Notes: a model not told the origin generated them from the sequence alone. A DNA stretch of 64,000 nt from Dysgonomonas sp. PH5-45 (GCF_029893235.1 NZ_JARXWE010000008.1:1-64000); one strand, 5' to 3'. Shown: positions 16,468 to 25,294, counted from the stretch's first letter. Translations and numbers: made by a program.

Positions 16468-17088
16468 ATGAAACGAATATTTATGTGCCTTGTAGTGGCA
16501 CTTTCTATGTTTTCTTTTCAGGCAAAAGCACAATGGGTAGTAACCGATCCGACGAATTTAGTGCAAAACATTGTCAGTGCGGTACAGGGTACTACAACGG
16601 CAACCAACATGATAAGCAATGTGCAGGAGAGTATCAAAATCTACAAACAAGGTAAGGAATACTACGATGCCCTGAAGTCTGTTCACAATATCATAAAAGA
16701 TGCCCGCAAAGTAAAAAAGACCATTGAAATGGTCAGTGAAATTACCGAAATATACGTGAACGGATTTAATAAAATGCTGAGTGATCCTAATTTTTCCGCC
16801 AATGAGTTGGTGGCTATTTCAGCAGGCTATGCCAAGCTGTTGGAAGAAGGGGGAGCATTGGTAACGGATTTAAAGAACATAGTTGCCGGAAGTAATGGGC
16901 TTTCCCTTTCCGACAAAGAACGTATGGATGCGATAGACCAGATTCATAATCGAATGTTGGAATACCGCAACTTGACTAAGTATTTTACCCAAAAGAGTAT
17001 TTCGGTTTCGTATCTCCGTGCCAAAGAGAAGAATGATACAGACAGGGTGTTGGCTCTTTATGGAACACCTTCTGAAAGGTATTGGTAA
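16468..17088 (+). CDS. traI: TraI, exported conjugation protein (DUF4141)
   Basis: 206 residues with a signal peptide (VALSMFSFQAKAQ, cleaved near residue 21). The mature protein is mostly helical, like VirB5-type minor pilus proteins, and includes the conserved WVVTDPTNLVQNIV start and YLRAKEKNDTDRVLALYGTPSERYW end. It is encoded between the traG/DUF3876 pair and traJ in the usual order. Confidence 0.9.
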   Translation: MKRIFMCLVVALSMFSFQAKAQWVVTDPTNLVQNIVSAVQGTTTATNMISNVQESIKIYKQGKEYYDALKSVHNIIKDARKVKKTIEMVSEITEIYVNGFNKMLSDPNFSANELVAISAGYAKLLEEGGALVTDLKNIVAGSNGLSLSDKERMDAIDQIHNRMLEYRNLTKYFTQKSISVSYLRAKEKNDTDRVLALYGTPSERYW

Positions 17089-17106
17089 TCAAAAAAGAAG
17101 TCAGAC

Positions 17107-18093
17107 ATGAATTTTGATAACCTACACCAGATTTTACAAAATCTGTATCAAGACATGATACCTCTTTGCAGCGACATGATTGGAGTTGCAAAGGGGTTGG
17201 CGGGACTGGGAGCTTTGTTCTATGTGGCACACAGGGTATGGCAGGCATTGAGCCGTGCCGAACCTATTGACATATTTCCTTTGCTACGACCTTTTGCTGT
17301 TGGCTTGTGTATAATGTTTTTCCCTACAATCGTATTAGGAACTATCAACGCTGTTTTATCGCCTGTCGTAAAAGGGGCGCATACGATTATGGAAAACCAA
17401 ATAACAGACGTACAGGCATTGCAGGCAGAAAAAGATGCACTGGAATACGATGCCCGTGTGCGTGAGGGCAAAGCATGGATGGTAGATAACGAAGAATGGG
17501 ATAAGAAAATGGAAGAACTCGGAATGTGGGATACGCCCGAAATTATTATGATGTGGAGTGAACGTGCATGGTACGATATTAAAGAATGGTTTCGACAGTT
17601 GATTCGGGATTTCTTTGAGTTGTTGTTCAATGCTGCTGCCCTGACCATTGATACACTCCGAACATTCTTTCTTGTCGTATTAGCCATTTTGGGGCCTATT
17701 GCGTTTGCCTTTTCCATATATGACGGATTTCAGGCCACGCTGTCCCAATGGCTCACACGCTATATAAGTATCTACCTCTGGCTACCAATTTCCGATATTT
17801 TTTCCGCTGTATTATCTAAGATACAGGAATTAATGCTTCAACAGGACATTGCCCTATTGAGAGATCCAAACTATATCCCTGACGGTTCAAACGGTGTGTA
17901 TATCGTATTCCTGATTATAGGAATTATCGGATACTTTACTATCCCGACAGTTGCAGGTTGGATTATCCAATCGGGAGGAGCAGGTGCATACGGAAGTGCA
18001 GTAAACAAAACAGCAAGTAAAGCGGGTGGTATTGCCGGAGGAGTTGCCGGATCGGTAGCAGGTAATGTCGGCGGTCGCTTACTCGGTAAATAA
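17107..18093 (+). CDS. traJ: TraJ, conjugation inner-membrane protein (VirB6-like)
   Basis: 328-residue multi-pass membrane protein. Hydrophobic segments lie around residues 20-37, 55-80, 180-215 and 260-300. The segment SLQALSRAEPIDIFPLLRPF-like (WQALSRAEPIDIFPLLRP) is typical of TraJ. The C-terminus is rich in Gly and Ala (KAGGIAGGVAGSVAGNVGG). It probably forms part of the DNA-export channel. Starts 18 bp after traI. Confidence 0.9.
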   Translation: MNFDNLHQILQNLYQDMIPLCSDMIGVAKGLAGLGALFYVAHRVWQALSRAEPIDIFPLLRPFAVGLCIMFFPTIVLGTINAVLSPVVKGAHTIMENQITDVQALQAEKDALEYDARVREGKAWMVDNEEWDKKMEELGMWDTPEIIMMWSERAWYDIKEWFRQLIRDFFELLFNAAALTIDTLRTFFLVVLAILGPIAFAFSIYDGFQATLSQWLTRYISIYLWLPISDIFSAVLSKIQELMLQQDIALLRDPNYIPDGSNGVYIVFLIIGIIGYFTIPTVAGWIIQSGGAGAYGSAVNKTASKAGGIAGGVAGSVAGNVGGRLLGK

Positions 18094-18136
18094 GCGACGA
18101 GCCACCGCAGGCAATTAACAATTAATCTAAAAAATA

Positions 18137-18760
18137 ATGGAGTTCAAAAGTTTAAAAAATATTGAAACAAGTTTCAAGCAAATAAGGATTATCGCCATTG
18201 TGTTTGTCGTATTGTGTGCCGGAATTACCGGATATGCAGTCTGGAACTCATTCAGCTTTGCTGAAGCACAACGGCAGAAAATCTATGTATTGGACGAAGG
18301 AAAATCGCTTATGTTGGCTCTCTCGCAGGACTTATCACAAAACCGTCCTGTGGAAGCCCGTGAGCATGTGAAACGGTTCCACGAACTGTTTTTCACGTTA
18401 TCCCCCGATAAAAGCGCCATTGAATCGAATATCAACAGGGCATTGTTCCTTGTCGATAAAAGTGCATTCAAATATTATCAGGACATGCAAGAGAAAGGCT
18501 ACTACAACCGAATTATATCGGGAAATATCAATCAGATTATTCAGATTGATTCCGTAGCCTGCAACCTCGATGCTTATCCTTATAAGACTACTGTGTATGC
18601 AAAGCAAATGATAATCAGGGCAAGCAACGTAACCGAACGTAGTTTGGTTACACGCTGCGACCTTAGAAACTCTGTCCGGAGCGATAATAATCCGCACGGC
18701 TTTATCATGGAACGCTTTGAAATAATCGAAAACAGGGATTTACGAACAATAGACCGATAA
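18137..18760 (+). CDS. traK: TraK, conjugation protein (VirB8-like)
   Basis: 207 residues with one N-terminal membrane helix (about residues 14-38, IIAIVFVVLCAGITGYAVW) and a periplasmic domain. The layout and conserved RNIET-like start (MEFKSLKNIETSFKQIR) fit TraK, the VirB8-like scaffold of the transfer apparatus. traL follows 3 bp downstream. Confidence 0.9.
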   Translation: MEFKSLKNIETSFKQIRIIAIVFVVLCAGITGYAVWNSFSFAEAQRQKIYVLDEGKSLMLALSQDLSQNRPVEAREHVKRFHELFFTLSPDKSAIESNINRALFLVDKSAFKYYQDMQEKGYYNRIISGNINQIIQIDSVACNLDAYPYKTTVYAKQMIIRASNVTERSLVTRCDLRNSVRSDNNPHGFIMERFEIIENRDLRTIDR

Positions 18761-18763
18761 ACC

Positions 18764-19039
18764 ATGATAAAGAAAAAACTTACAGCCGTAAGGGACTGGA
18801 TGGAAGACGGTCTGCGGTCATTGTTGGGACAGATAACGCCCGACGGACGGATTATTATAATCCTTGTAATGCTTTTTGTATTTGGTGCTGGTTCAATTTA
18901 CATGACGGTTTCTTCCATATATAATATGGGAAAGAAAAGCGGTCAGGAGATGCAGATAGAACATATCAAACGCTTGGAACTGGAGCATACGCAAAAAGCA
19001 GATAGTATAAACCAAATAAACAGATTTGATTATGAGTAA
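18764..19039 (+). CDS. traL: TraL, small conjugation membrane protein (DUF3989)
   Basis: 91 residues with a basic N-terminus and a single membrane helix (about residues 29-47, IIIILVMLFVFGAGSIYM). Its stop overlaps the traM start by 8 bp (ATGAGTAA), so the two are coupled. Specific role not known. Confidence 0.87.
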   Translation: MIKKKLTAVRDWMEDGLRSLLGQITPDGRIIIILVMLFVFGAGSIYMTVSSIYNMGKKSGQEMQIEHIKRLELEHTQKADSINQINRFDYE

Positions 19040-20345
19040 TGCAAATGAAGGTAACGAACCGAAACCGGACGTTACAGAAAAAAAGAAAGAGGGAAAGCCC
19101 AAAAAGGAACTTACCCCACAAGAGATTCAGAAGCGGAAAAAGATGCTTGTCTATCCCTTGTTCGTTTTGCTGTTCATCGGGTCAATGTGGCTCATTTTTG
19201 CTCCTTCAGGCGATAAGGACGAACAGCAACCCGACGGCTTCAACTCCGAACTGCCTATTCCCAGAGATGAAGCAATCGTAGGGGATAAACGGACTGCCTA
19301 TGAGCAAGAAGCCATGCAAAACAAGCAAAACGAGAAAATGCGGAACTTGCAGGACTTCGCTTTTATGCTCGGAGAGGAAGAAAACCGCAAAGCACAGGAA
19401 GTAAACACTTCTATTCCGTCCGACAATCAGGAAGTGCCAAGTAATAATCGTACTCCACAAACGGGAATCCAATCGTCGGCTCACGCCTATCAGGATGTAA
19501 ACCGACAGTTGAATGACTGGTATGAACAACCTGTAACAAAGGTAGATGACCATGCGCAGACAGAAATGGAATCCCGTATTCAGGAGTTGGAAAAGCAACT
19601 GGCTGAAAAATCGGCTGCTGACCAACAACTGGAACTTATCGAAAAATCCTATGCGATTGCAGCCAAGTATATGCCCAATACGCAGGAACAGGCGCAAACA
19701 GCACCGGTAACCGATATACGTGAGAAGGTTGTTCCGAAGCCTGTTTCACAGGTACATCAAAGTGTTGTTTCGCTTTTGGCTGCTCCGATGGAGAATGATG
19801 AGTTTTTGGAGCAATACGGTAAACCCCGAAATATGGGATTTATCACGGCTGCCGGAAACGAAGCAGTAACGGATAAAAACAGCATCAGGGCTTCGGTATA
19901 TCAGACTATTACTCTTTCCAATGGAAAAGAATTACAACTACGTTTATTAGAACCCATGCGAGCCGGAAATATGCTGATTCCTGCTAATACAATTCTTACC
20001 GGAAGTGCAAAGATTGGTGGGGAACGCCTGCACATTACCATTACCTCAATCCAATATGCAGACAATGTGATACCCGTTGAAATGGAAGTGTACGACATGG
20101 ACGGTATGCAGGGGATTTCTGTTCCGAACTCGGACGAAATAACCGCAATGAAAGAGATTGCCGCCAATATGGGTACGTCGATGGGTAGTAGTATTACCAT
20201 TACGGACGATGCGGGTTCACAGCTTGCTGCCGATTTGGGGAGAAGCCTGATTCAAGGAACATCGCAATTCTTCAGTAAGAAAATGCGTGAGGTAAAAGTT
20301 ACCCTGAAAGCAGGTTACAAAGTTTTGTTACTCCCGAAAGCATAA
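19032..20345 (+). CDS. traM: TraM, conjugation protein (VirB10-like)
   Basis: 437 residues from ATG 19032; TTG 19026 is a less likely start. A charged N-terminus is followed by one membrane helix (about 38-55), a long coiled-coil or linker region (residues 90-210), and a conserved C-terminal domain (ASVYQTITLSNGKELQLRLL ... LQGTSQFFSKKMREVKVTLKAGY, read here as the segment from about 285 on). TraM spans the periplasm and joins inner and outer membrane parts of the channel. Confidence 0.9.
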   Translation: MSNANEGNEPKPDVTEKKKEGKPKKELTPQEIQKRKKMLVYPLFVLLFIGSMWLIFAPSGDKDEQQPDGFNSELPIPRDEAIVGDKRTAYEQEAMQNKQNEKMRNLQDFAFMLGEEENRKAQEVNTSIPSDNQEVPSNNRTPQTGIQSSAHAYQDVNRQLNDWYEQPVTKVDDHAQTEMESRIQELEKQLAEKSAADQQLELIEKSYAIAAKYMPNTQEQAQTAPVTDIREKVVPKPVSQVHQSVVSLLAAPMENDEFLEQYGKPRNMGFITAAGNEAVTDKNSIRASVYQTITLSNGKELQLRLLEPMRAGNMLIPANTILTGSAKIGGERLHITITSIQYADNVIPVEMEVYDMDGMQGISVPNSDEITAMKEIAANMGTSMGSSITITDDAGSQLAADLGRSLIQGTSQFFSKKMREVKVTLKAGYKVLLLPKA

Positions 20346-20369
20346 GTAAAACAATCAGGGCGAAAGCTC

Positions 20370-20393
20370 ACCACTAAAAAAATCCAATAGTAA
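20370..20393 (+). repeat. 24-bp motif, copy 2 (upstream of traN)
   Basis: It matches 176-199 upstream of traE at 23 of 24 bases and starts 47 bp before the traN ATG. The gap between traM and traN (71 bp) is the largest in this part of the operon, so a regulatory or processing role is plausible. Confidence 0.6.
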
Positions 20394-20416
20394 TTAACAA
20401 TTAAAACAATTTTCGT

Positions 20417-21370
20417 ATGAAACGATTTCTTTTAATGATTGCGGTATCCGTATGTGTATTTACCGCCAACGCACAGGAAGTAGTTGAAGAAAAAGCTACT
20501 GTAACACAAACTAACCCCTCTACGGGCGATTATTTTGAAGGTCTAACCAGACCGCTGACCTTTAATCGGATGATACCTCCGTATGCACTGGAAGTTACTT
20601 TCAGCAAAACGGTACATATTATTTTCCCATCTGCAATCCGCTATGTAGACTTAGGTTCTGCTGACCTGTTGGCAGCCAAAGCAGACGGGGCGGAAAATGT
20701 TCTCCGTGTGAAAGCTGCTCTTCGGGATTTCTCCCGTGAAAGCAATCTGGCGGTTATTACTGAAGACGGTGCATATTATACTTTTAATGTAAAATATGCC
20801 GATGAGCCTGTAAAATTGAGTGTCGAAATGACCGACTTTATCCACGATGGGGAAGCGGTAAACCGACCGAATAACGCAATGGAGATTTACATGAGGGAGC
20901 TGGGAAGCGAATCGCCGTTACTGGTTAAGCTGATAATGAAGTCTATTTACAAAAACGACAATCGGGAAATAAAGCATATCGGCTCTAAACGCTTCGGTAT
21001 TCAGTACACACTCAAAGGAATTTACACGCACAATGGCTTGCTTTATTTCCACATGCAACTCAAAAATTCCTCCAATGTACCCTTTGATGTGGATTACATT
21101 ACTTTCAAAATAGTTGATAAGAAAGTAGCCAAGCGTACCGCTATTCAGGAACAGGCAATCACGCCATTGAGGGCGCACAATAATCTGACATTGATAGGGG
21201 GTAAGAGAACGGAACGGGTGGTGTTTACCTTGCCGAAATTCACGATTCCGGATGATAAGCATCTGATTATTGAACTGAACGAAAAAGAGGGCGGGCGGCA
21301 TCAGTCGTTCGTGGTTGAAAATGCCGACCTCGTGAGAGCCAAAGTTATTAACGAACTGAAAGTTAAATAA
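20417..21370 (+). CDS. traN: TraN, conjugation protein (VirB9-like, DUF4138)
   Basis: 317 residues with a signal peptide (LLMIAVSVCVFTANAQ, cleaved near residue 19). The mature part has the typical TraN pattern: VTFSKTVHIIFPSAIRYVDLGS and the ending strands. It is thought to sit at the outer membrane as the VirB9-like ring component, working with TraM. Starts 71 bp after traM; traO follows 2 bp after its stop. Confidence 0.92.
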   Translation: MKRFLLMIAVSVCVFTANAQEVVEEKATVTQTNPSTGDYFEGLTRPLTFNRMIPPYALEVTFSKTVHIIFPSAIRYVDLGSADLLAAKADGAENVLRVKAALRDFSRESNLAVITEDGAYYTFNVKYADEPVKLSVEMTDFIHDGEAVNRPNNAMEIYMRELGSESPLLVKLIMKSIYKNDNREIKHIGSKRFGIQYTLKGIYTHNGLLYFHMQLKNSSNVPFDVDYITFKIVDKKVAKRTAIQEQAITPLRAHNNLTLIGGKRTERVVFTLPKFTIPDDKHLIIELNEKEGGRHQSFVVENADLVRAKVINELKVK

Positions 21371-21372
21371 CC

Positions 21373-21957
21373 ATGAAGCGGCTATCTTTTATTGTAACGT
21401 TTGTGTTGTGCCTGGTCTTTGCAGACCAAGCCCATGCACAGCGTTGTTTACCCGGTATGCAAGGCATACAGGTAACTGGCGGAATGGTGGACGGATTTCA
21501 TTCGTCAGATAATAAAAACGAACTGGGATATTATTTCGGGTTATCTATGGCCACCTATACCAAACATGCCAATAAGTGGGTATTTGGTGCAGAGTTTTTG
21601 AATAAATACTACCCCTATAAGGAAGACAGGATACCTGTCAGCCAATTCACGGCAGAGGGCGGTTATTACCTGAAATTTCTTTCTGACCGTAATAAGGTAA
21701 TTCTTTTCTCTTTGGGCGGATCTGCACTCGCCGGATATGAAACAAGCAACTGGGGAGAAAAAACGCTCTTTGACGGTTCCACGCTTCGGGATAAAGACAG
21801 CTTTATTTATGGCGGTGCGATTACGTTAGAAATGGAAACGTATTTATCCGACCGTGTTGTATTTCTTTTGACTGCACGTGAGCGGGTATTGTGGGGGACA
21901 TCGACGGGGCATTTCCATACGCAGTTCGGAGTGGGGTTAAAGTTTATAATCAATTAA
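21373..21957 (+). CDS. traO: TraO, conjugation outer-membrane-type protein
   Basis: 194 residues with a signal peptide (FVLCLVFADQAHAQ). Alternating aromatic and polar strands (YYFGLSMATYTKH, FGAEFLNKYYPY, FHTQFGVGLKFIIN) suggest a small outer-membrane beta-barrel, in line with the TraO family. It follows traN by 2 bp. In CTnDOT a traP primase gene comes next; it is absent here. Confidence 0.88.
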   Translation: MKRLSFIVTFVLCLVFADQAHAQRCLPGMQGIQVTGGMVDGFHSSDNKNELGYYFGLSMATYTKHANKWVFGAEFLNKYYPYKEDRIPVSQFTAEGGYYLKFLSDRNKVILFSLGGSALAGYETSNWGEKTLFDGSTLRDKDSFIYGGAITLEMETYLSDRVVFLLTARERVLWGTSTGHFHTQFGVGLKFIIN

Positions 21958-21960
21958 TAT

Positions 21961-22413
21961 ATGACGACAATGAAAAAGACATTAGCATATTTCTTATACA
22001 CGCTATTGCTATCGGCAATAGTCTGTGCCTGTAGTGACGATTTGGATGTTCAGCAGGTTTATTCATTTGATCTTGTTACTATGCCCGTCCAGAAAAAAAT
22101 CGTTCAGGGCGAAAGTGCGGAAATTCGCTGCCAACTGGTAAAAGAAGGCGACTACGACCAAGCAAAGTTCTTCATCAGGTATTTCCAAACAGACGGAAAA
22201 GGAGAACTGCGATTGGATGATGGGCGTGTATTATTGCCTAACGACCTTTATCCTTTGAAAAAGGAAACGTTCAGGCTTTATTATACTTCTCATTGTACCG
22301 ACCAACAGGTGATTGATGTGTATGTCGAAGATAACTTCGGTCAGGTGGCACAAAAGAACTTCAGTTGGCAGAATGACAAAGGAGAGAAAGAAGATACAGA
22401 AGACGAAGAATAA
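21961..22413 (+). CDS. traQ: TraQ, exported lipoprotein-like conjugation protein (DUF3872)
   Basis: 150 residues with a lipoprotein-type signal (LLLSAIVCAC-SDD), so the mature protein may be lipid-anchored. The body carries strands like an Ig-type fold (SAEIRCQLVKEGDYDQAKFFIRYF). The start could be ATG 21961 or ATG 21970. The C-terminus is very acidic. It lies directly after traO. Confidence 0.85.
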   Translation: MTTMKKTLAYFLYTLLLSAIVCACSDDLDVQQVYSFDLVTMPVQKKIVQGESAEIRCQLVKEGDYDQAKFFIRYFQTDGKGELRLDDGRVLLPNDLYPLKKETFRLYYTSHCTDQQVIDVYVEDNFGQVAQKNFSWQNDKGEKEDTEDEE

Positions 22414-22430
22414 GAGAAGTTGAATGAGTA

Positions 22431-22456
22431 AAGTACCCGGAGCAATTCGGGTACTT
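22431..22456 (+). terminator. Stem-loop between traQ and traR
   Basis: AAGTACCCG and CGGGTACTT form a perfect 9-bp stem with an 8-nt loop. No long T-run follows, so it may be a partial terminator or an mRNA-stability element inside the operon. Confidence 0.5.
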
Positions 22457-22476
22457 ACTGTATTTACAGATTGATT

Positions 22477-23079
22477 ATGAAATATATAATAACGTTCTTC
22501 ATTGCGTTGCTTCATTTAACTGTATGGGGACAGCCAAACAGAAAATCGGAAATAGCAAAATGTACGGAACAGGCTTATTCGGTAAAAGAGTTTCAGCGTA
22601 TAGCCGATTCCATGCAAATGACAATCGAAGAGCTATCCGACTATCCTGTAATTTTTCCGATTAAGAAGCCGTTACGGATTTCATCAGGCTTCGGAATGCG
22701 TTATCATCCTATCTATAAAATACGGAAATTCCATACAGGAATTGACATACCCAAAACGAAAGGCACTCCCGTATATGCCACCGGAAACGGAATAGTAGTT
22801 CGTAAGGGGTATTGTTCGGGGTATGGGAACTATATAGAGATTCAGCACGCAGGAGATTTCCGTTCATTTTACGCACACCTGAGCAAGACAGTAGTAAATA
22901 TCGGGGATTCGGTAAATGTCGCTACACAAATTGCTTGTGTGGGAGATACAGGAGTAGCCACTGGTAGCCATTTACATTATGAAGTCCGAAAAGGGAAACG
23001 TTTCCTGAATCCGTCCGGGTGGTGTTACTGCCTGATTGAAATATGGAGCAAACAAATTATAAACGAAAAAACAGCATGA
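22477..23079 (+). CDS. M23-family peptidase, exported (traR position)
   Basis: 200 residues from ATG 22477 with a signal peptide (IITFFIALLHLTVWGQ). The LytM/M23 zinc-peptidase motifs are complete: FHTGIDIP (HxxxD) and HLHYEVR (HxH). Such enzymes cut peptidoglycan cross-links so the conjugation channel can cross the wall. CTnDOT encodes a lysozyme-like protein in this place. Its stop overlaps the start of a 33-codon frame (ATGA). Confidence 0.88.
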   Translation: MKYIITFFIALLHLTVWGQPNRKSEIAKCTEQAYSVKEFQRIADSMQMTIEELSDYPVIFPIKKPLRISSGFGMRYHPIYKIRKFHTGIDIPKTKGTPVYATGNGIVVRKGYCSGYGNYIEIQHAGDFRSFYAHLSKTVVNIGDSVNVATQIACVGDTGVATGSHLHYEVRKGKRFLNPSGWCYCLIEIWSKQIINEKTA

Positions 23080-23177
23080 AATTTTTTTGGATGCGATTTT
23101 GCGTGTGGTTACTACCGATAGTGTTACTATATACCTCTATTATGTTGCAAATCCGCTTCGGTTTAGAAAAACAATAA
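23076..23177 (+). CDS. 33-residue membrane peptide at the end of the tra operon
   Basis: Starts in an ATGA overlap with the peptidase stop, a sign of translational coupling. The peptide is one hydrophobic helix (WLLPIVLLYTSIMLQI) with a basic N-terminus (MKFFWMRF). It is too short for normal gene calling. A small membrane subunit or regulator of the transfer apparatus is plausible; nothing more can be said. Confidence 0.6.
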   Translation: MKFFWMRFCVWLLPIVLLYTSIMLQIRFGLEKQ

Positions 23178-23322
23178 ATGTGTAGATTACACAAACGCAA
23201 AAATCAGACATTTTGTCATGCTTCTCTCTTGCTTGACAGATATAAAAACACTTTATGAGCCAGTAAAAAAAGTGGCACATTCATTGTAAAGAATTAATTA
23301 GTATTGACTTAATTTGTATATC
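23178..23322. other. Gap between tra operon and cargo cassette
   Basis: 145 bp, very AT-rich, no gene. A TTAATTTG close to the -7 consensus lies at about 23309-23316, 6 bp before the next start. The base composition falls here compared with the tra genes. Confidence 0.35.
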
Positions 23323-23754
23323 ATGAAAATTAGAAGAACACATAATTTAGAATTCAAAGGATTCACCCGAGAGGCAATAAAGAACACTTTACCAAGTGAA
23401 TCAGGTCTTTATTTTGTTTATAGAGGAACACGAAATAAAGGAAATGACGGAAAGTACACTTGTTCTCTTAAGGAATTACTTTATATTGGACAAGCGGAAG
23501 ATGTTAATGACAGAGTAAATGGGACACATGAACACTATAATGATTGGTGCTCATATCTGAAAACAGGAGAAATGTTGTACTATTCAATGTGCCCGGTTGA
23601 TAGTTGTTTTTTAGATGAGATCGAAGCGGCATGCATATACCATGCCCAACCAACAGTGAATATTAAAGGTAAGGATAGCTATAACCATGAACCGTTAAGA
23701 ATAAAGAGTTCTGGAAATGTAGACTTTATTAGTACCGATTTCACTGTAGGCTAA
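23323..23754 (+). CDS. GIY-YIG nuclease-like protein
   Basis: 143 residues from ATG 23323. The fold signature is present: GLY at 28-30, YIG at 54-56, R64 and E101 (DEIEAACIYHAQPTVN), the residues that cut DNA in GIY-YIG nucleases. It has no other domain. It is the first gene of a three-gene cassette with a Ser/Thr kinase. Composition is AT-rich. Its target is unknown; defence against foreign DNA is one option. Confidence 0.7.
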   Translation: MKIRRTHNLEFKGFTREAIKNTLPSESGLYFVYRGTRNKGNDGKYTCSLKELLYIGQAEDVNDRVNGTHEHYNDWCSYLKTGEMLYYSMCPVDSCFLDEIEAACIYHAQPTVNIKGKDSYNHEPLRIKSSGNVDFISTDFTVG

Positions 23755-23790
23755 ATTTTTGAATAATTATTTACACATAATTTTATATAG

Positions 23791-24246
23791 ATGAAAGTAA
23801 TAGGCTTCAATTTCACAAAAAACGATTTTAGATTTTGTGTCTTGTGTGGAGAAACCACCCCTCCAACAATTATTGAAAAAAACAAAATTGTTTATCCAAA
23901 CAATATGGATACTGCAGATTTAATGGAATGGTTTGAAACTCAGATTTCGCTTATTGTAGACAAGCATCAACCAAATCAATTGGCACACAAAATTTCATTG
24001 AATCTTACAAAACTCGATCAAATAAAATCCTCTTGTTATCCACAAGCAATACTAAATTTGCTTGCCAAAAAGAAAAATATCCCAATTAAGGACTATTCTT
24101 CGCAAGCAATTAATGCTACAAAATTTGGACAACCAAAGAAGACAGATATATACAGTTATATTGACCCTATCATTGGCGCTCATCCTCCCTATTGGGACAA
24201 ACCAACTAAAGATGCTGTTCTGGTAGCATGGTTCAATTTGTTATAA
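23791..24246 (+). CDS. Unknown protein between nuclease and kinase, possibly RNase H-like fold
   Basis: 151 residues, not firmly recognised. The start (MKVIGFNFTKNDFRFCVLCG) looks like the first strand pair of RNase H/RuvC-like folds, and IPIKDYSSQAINATKFG could be a later helix, a pattern resembling DUF3010-type proteins. It ends 1 bp before the kinase start, so the two are tightly coupled. Confidence 0.5.
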   Translation: MKVIGFNFTKNDFRFCVLCGETTPPTIIEKNKIVYPNNMDTADLMEWFETQISLIVDKHQPNQLAHKISLNLTKLDQIKSSCYPQAILNLLAKKKNIPIKDYSSQAINATKFGQPKKTDIYSYIDPIIGAHPPYWDKPTKDAVLVAWFNLL

Positions 24247-24247
24247 T

Positions 24248-25261
24248 ATGGCAACAGAACATTTAGACAAGTTTCAAATAATCAACCACTTGGGAAATGG
24301 CTTTTTTGGCGATGTTTATCTCTGTTTCGATCCATTTCTCCAGAAAGAAATTGCTGTTAAAGTAATTAAAGTACCTAATCCTACAAAATTTGTTCAAGCA
24401 GTTAAAGAAGGCCAAGCTCTTGATATTTGCCGCCACAAACATATCGTTGATGTTAAGGATGTAAGAGCAACTTTGTTCCATGCTGAACCAGTCGTTATTA
24501 TAGTGATGGAATACTTGTCAAAAGGTTCTATTCAAAAGCACATCGAGAAACGTTTCATATCAGCCAAAGAAAGCTGCAAAATAATTCAACAATCACTATT
24601 AGGTTTAGAGCATGCCCATAATAACAATATTCTACATAGAGATGTTAAGCCCGGTAATATTATGTTTGGAGACAGTGGGGAAGCCAAATTGTCGGACTTT
24701 GGGCTCGCTATAAACTATCATTCGGATCCAAGTGATATAATGGGATATAAACCTCATCAACCTTTAGAAGTTATCGAAGGTCAACCCATGGATAAATTGA
24801 GTGATATATATGCGATGGGAGTTACTTTTTATCGACTTTTAAATAATACCAATAATCTCCCATTCACTTTTTCCACAAAAGAAGAGTGGATGAAGGCGGT
24901 AAAAAAAGATCTTTTCCCATCAAGAGTCTTTTTGCCACACATACCCGAAAAAGTAATCAAAATTCTAAATAAAGCGATACATAAGAAAAAAAATAGCCGG
25001 TTTCAAAATTGCACTGTTTTTAGACAATCCATTGAAAAATTGAACTTTAATATTGATTGGTTTTTGGTAGATACCGACAATTGGACAGGAATAAACGATA
25101 AAGACAACTATGCACTAAGTAAATATCGTAAAAGAACAGGTTGGGTAATCGATTTTAAGAAAAATGGAATACGAAAAACTGAAAATTGCTATATAGGCCT
25201 ACCTGACGATAAAGTAGAAAATGAATTTTTCAAAGTTATAAGAGAAACTTCGCTAAAGTAA
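24248..25261 (+). CDS. Hanks-type Ser/Thr protein kinase
   Basis: 337-residue soluble kinase. All catalytic elements are present: glycine loop GNGFFGDV (16-23), K38 (IAVK), E54, HRD with D132 (LHRDVKPGN) and DFG with D150. The activation segment is short. After the kinase domain, about 75 residues (INDKDNYALSKYRKRTGW to the end) form an extra C-terminal part I do not recognise. There is no membrane helix or PASTA domain, so it is unlike cell-wall kinases. Kinases of this kind in mobile-element cargo can trigger abortive infection. Starts 1 nt after the previous gene. Confidence 0.88.
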   Translation: MATEHLDKFQIINHLGNGFFGDVYLCFDPFLQKEIAVKVIKVPNPTKFVQAVKEGQALDICRHKHIVDVKDVRATLFHAEPVVIIVMEYLSKGSIQKHIEKRFISAKESCKIIQQSLLGLEHAHNNNILHRDVKPGNIMFGDSGEAKLSDFGLAINYHSDPSDIMGYKPHQPLEVIEGQPMDKLSDIYAMGVTFYRLLNNTNNLPFTFSTKEEWMKAVKKDLFPSRVFLPHIPEKVIKILNKAIHKKKNSRFQNCTVFRQSIEKLNFNIDWFLVDTDNWTGINDKDNYALSKYRKRTGWVIDFKKNGIRKTENCYIGLPDDKVENEFFKVIRETSLK

Positions 25262-25294
25262 TATCTCCCTAAAATTATAACAATAAGGCTTTTT

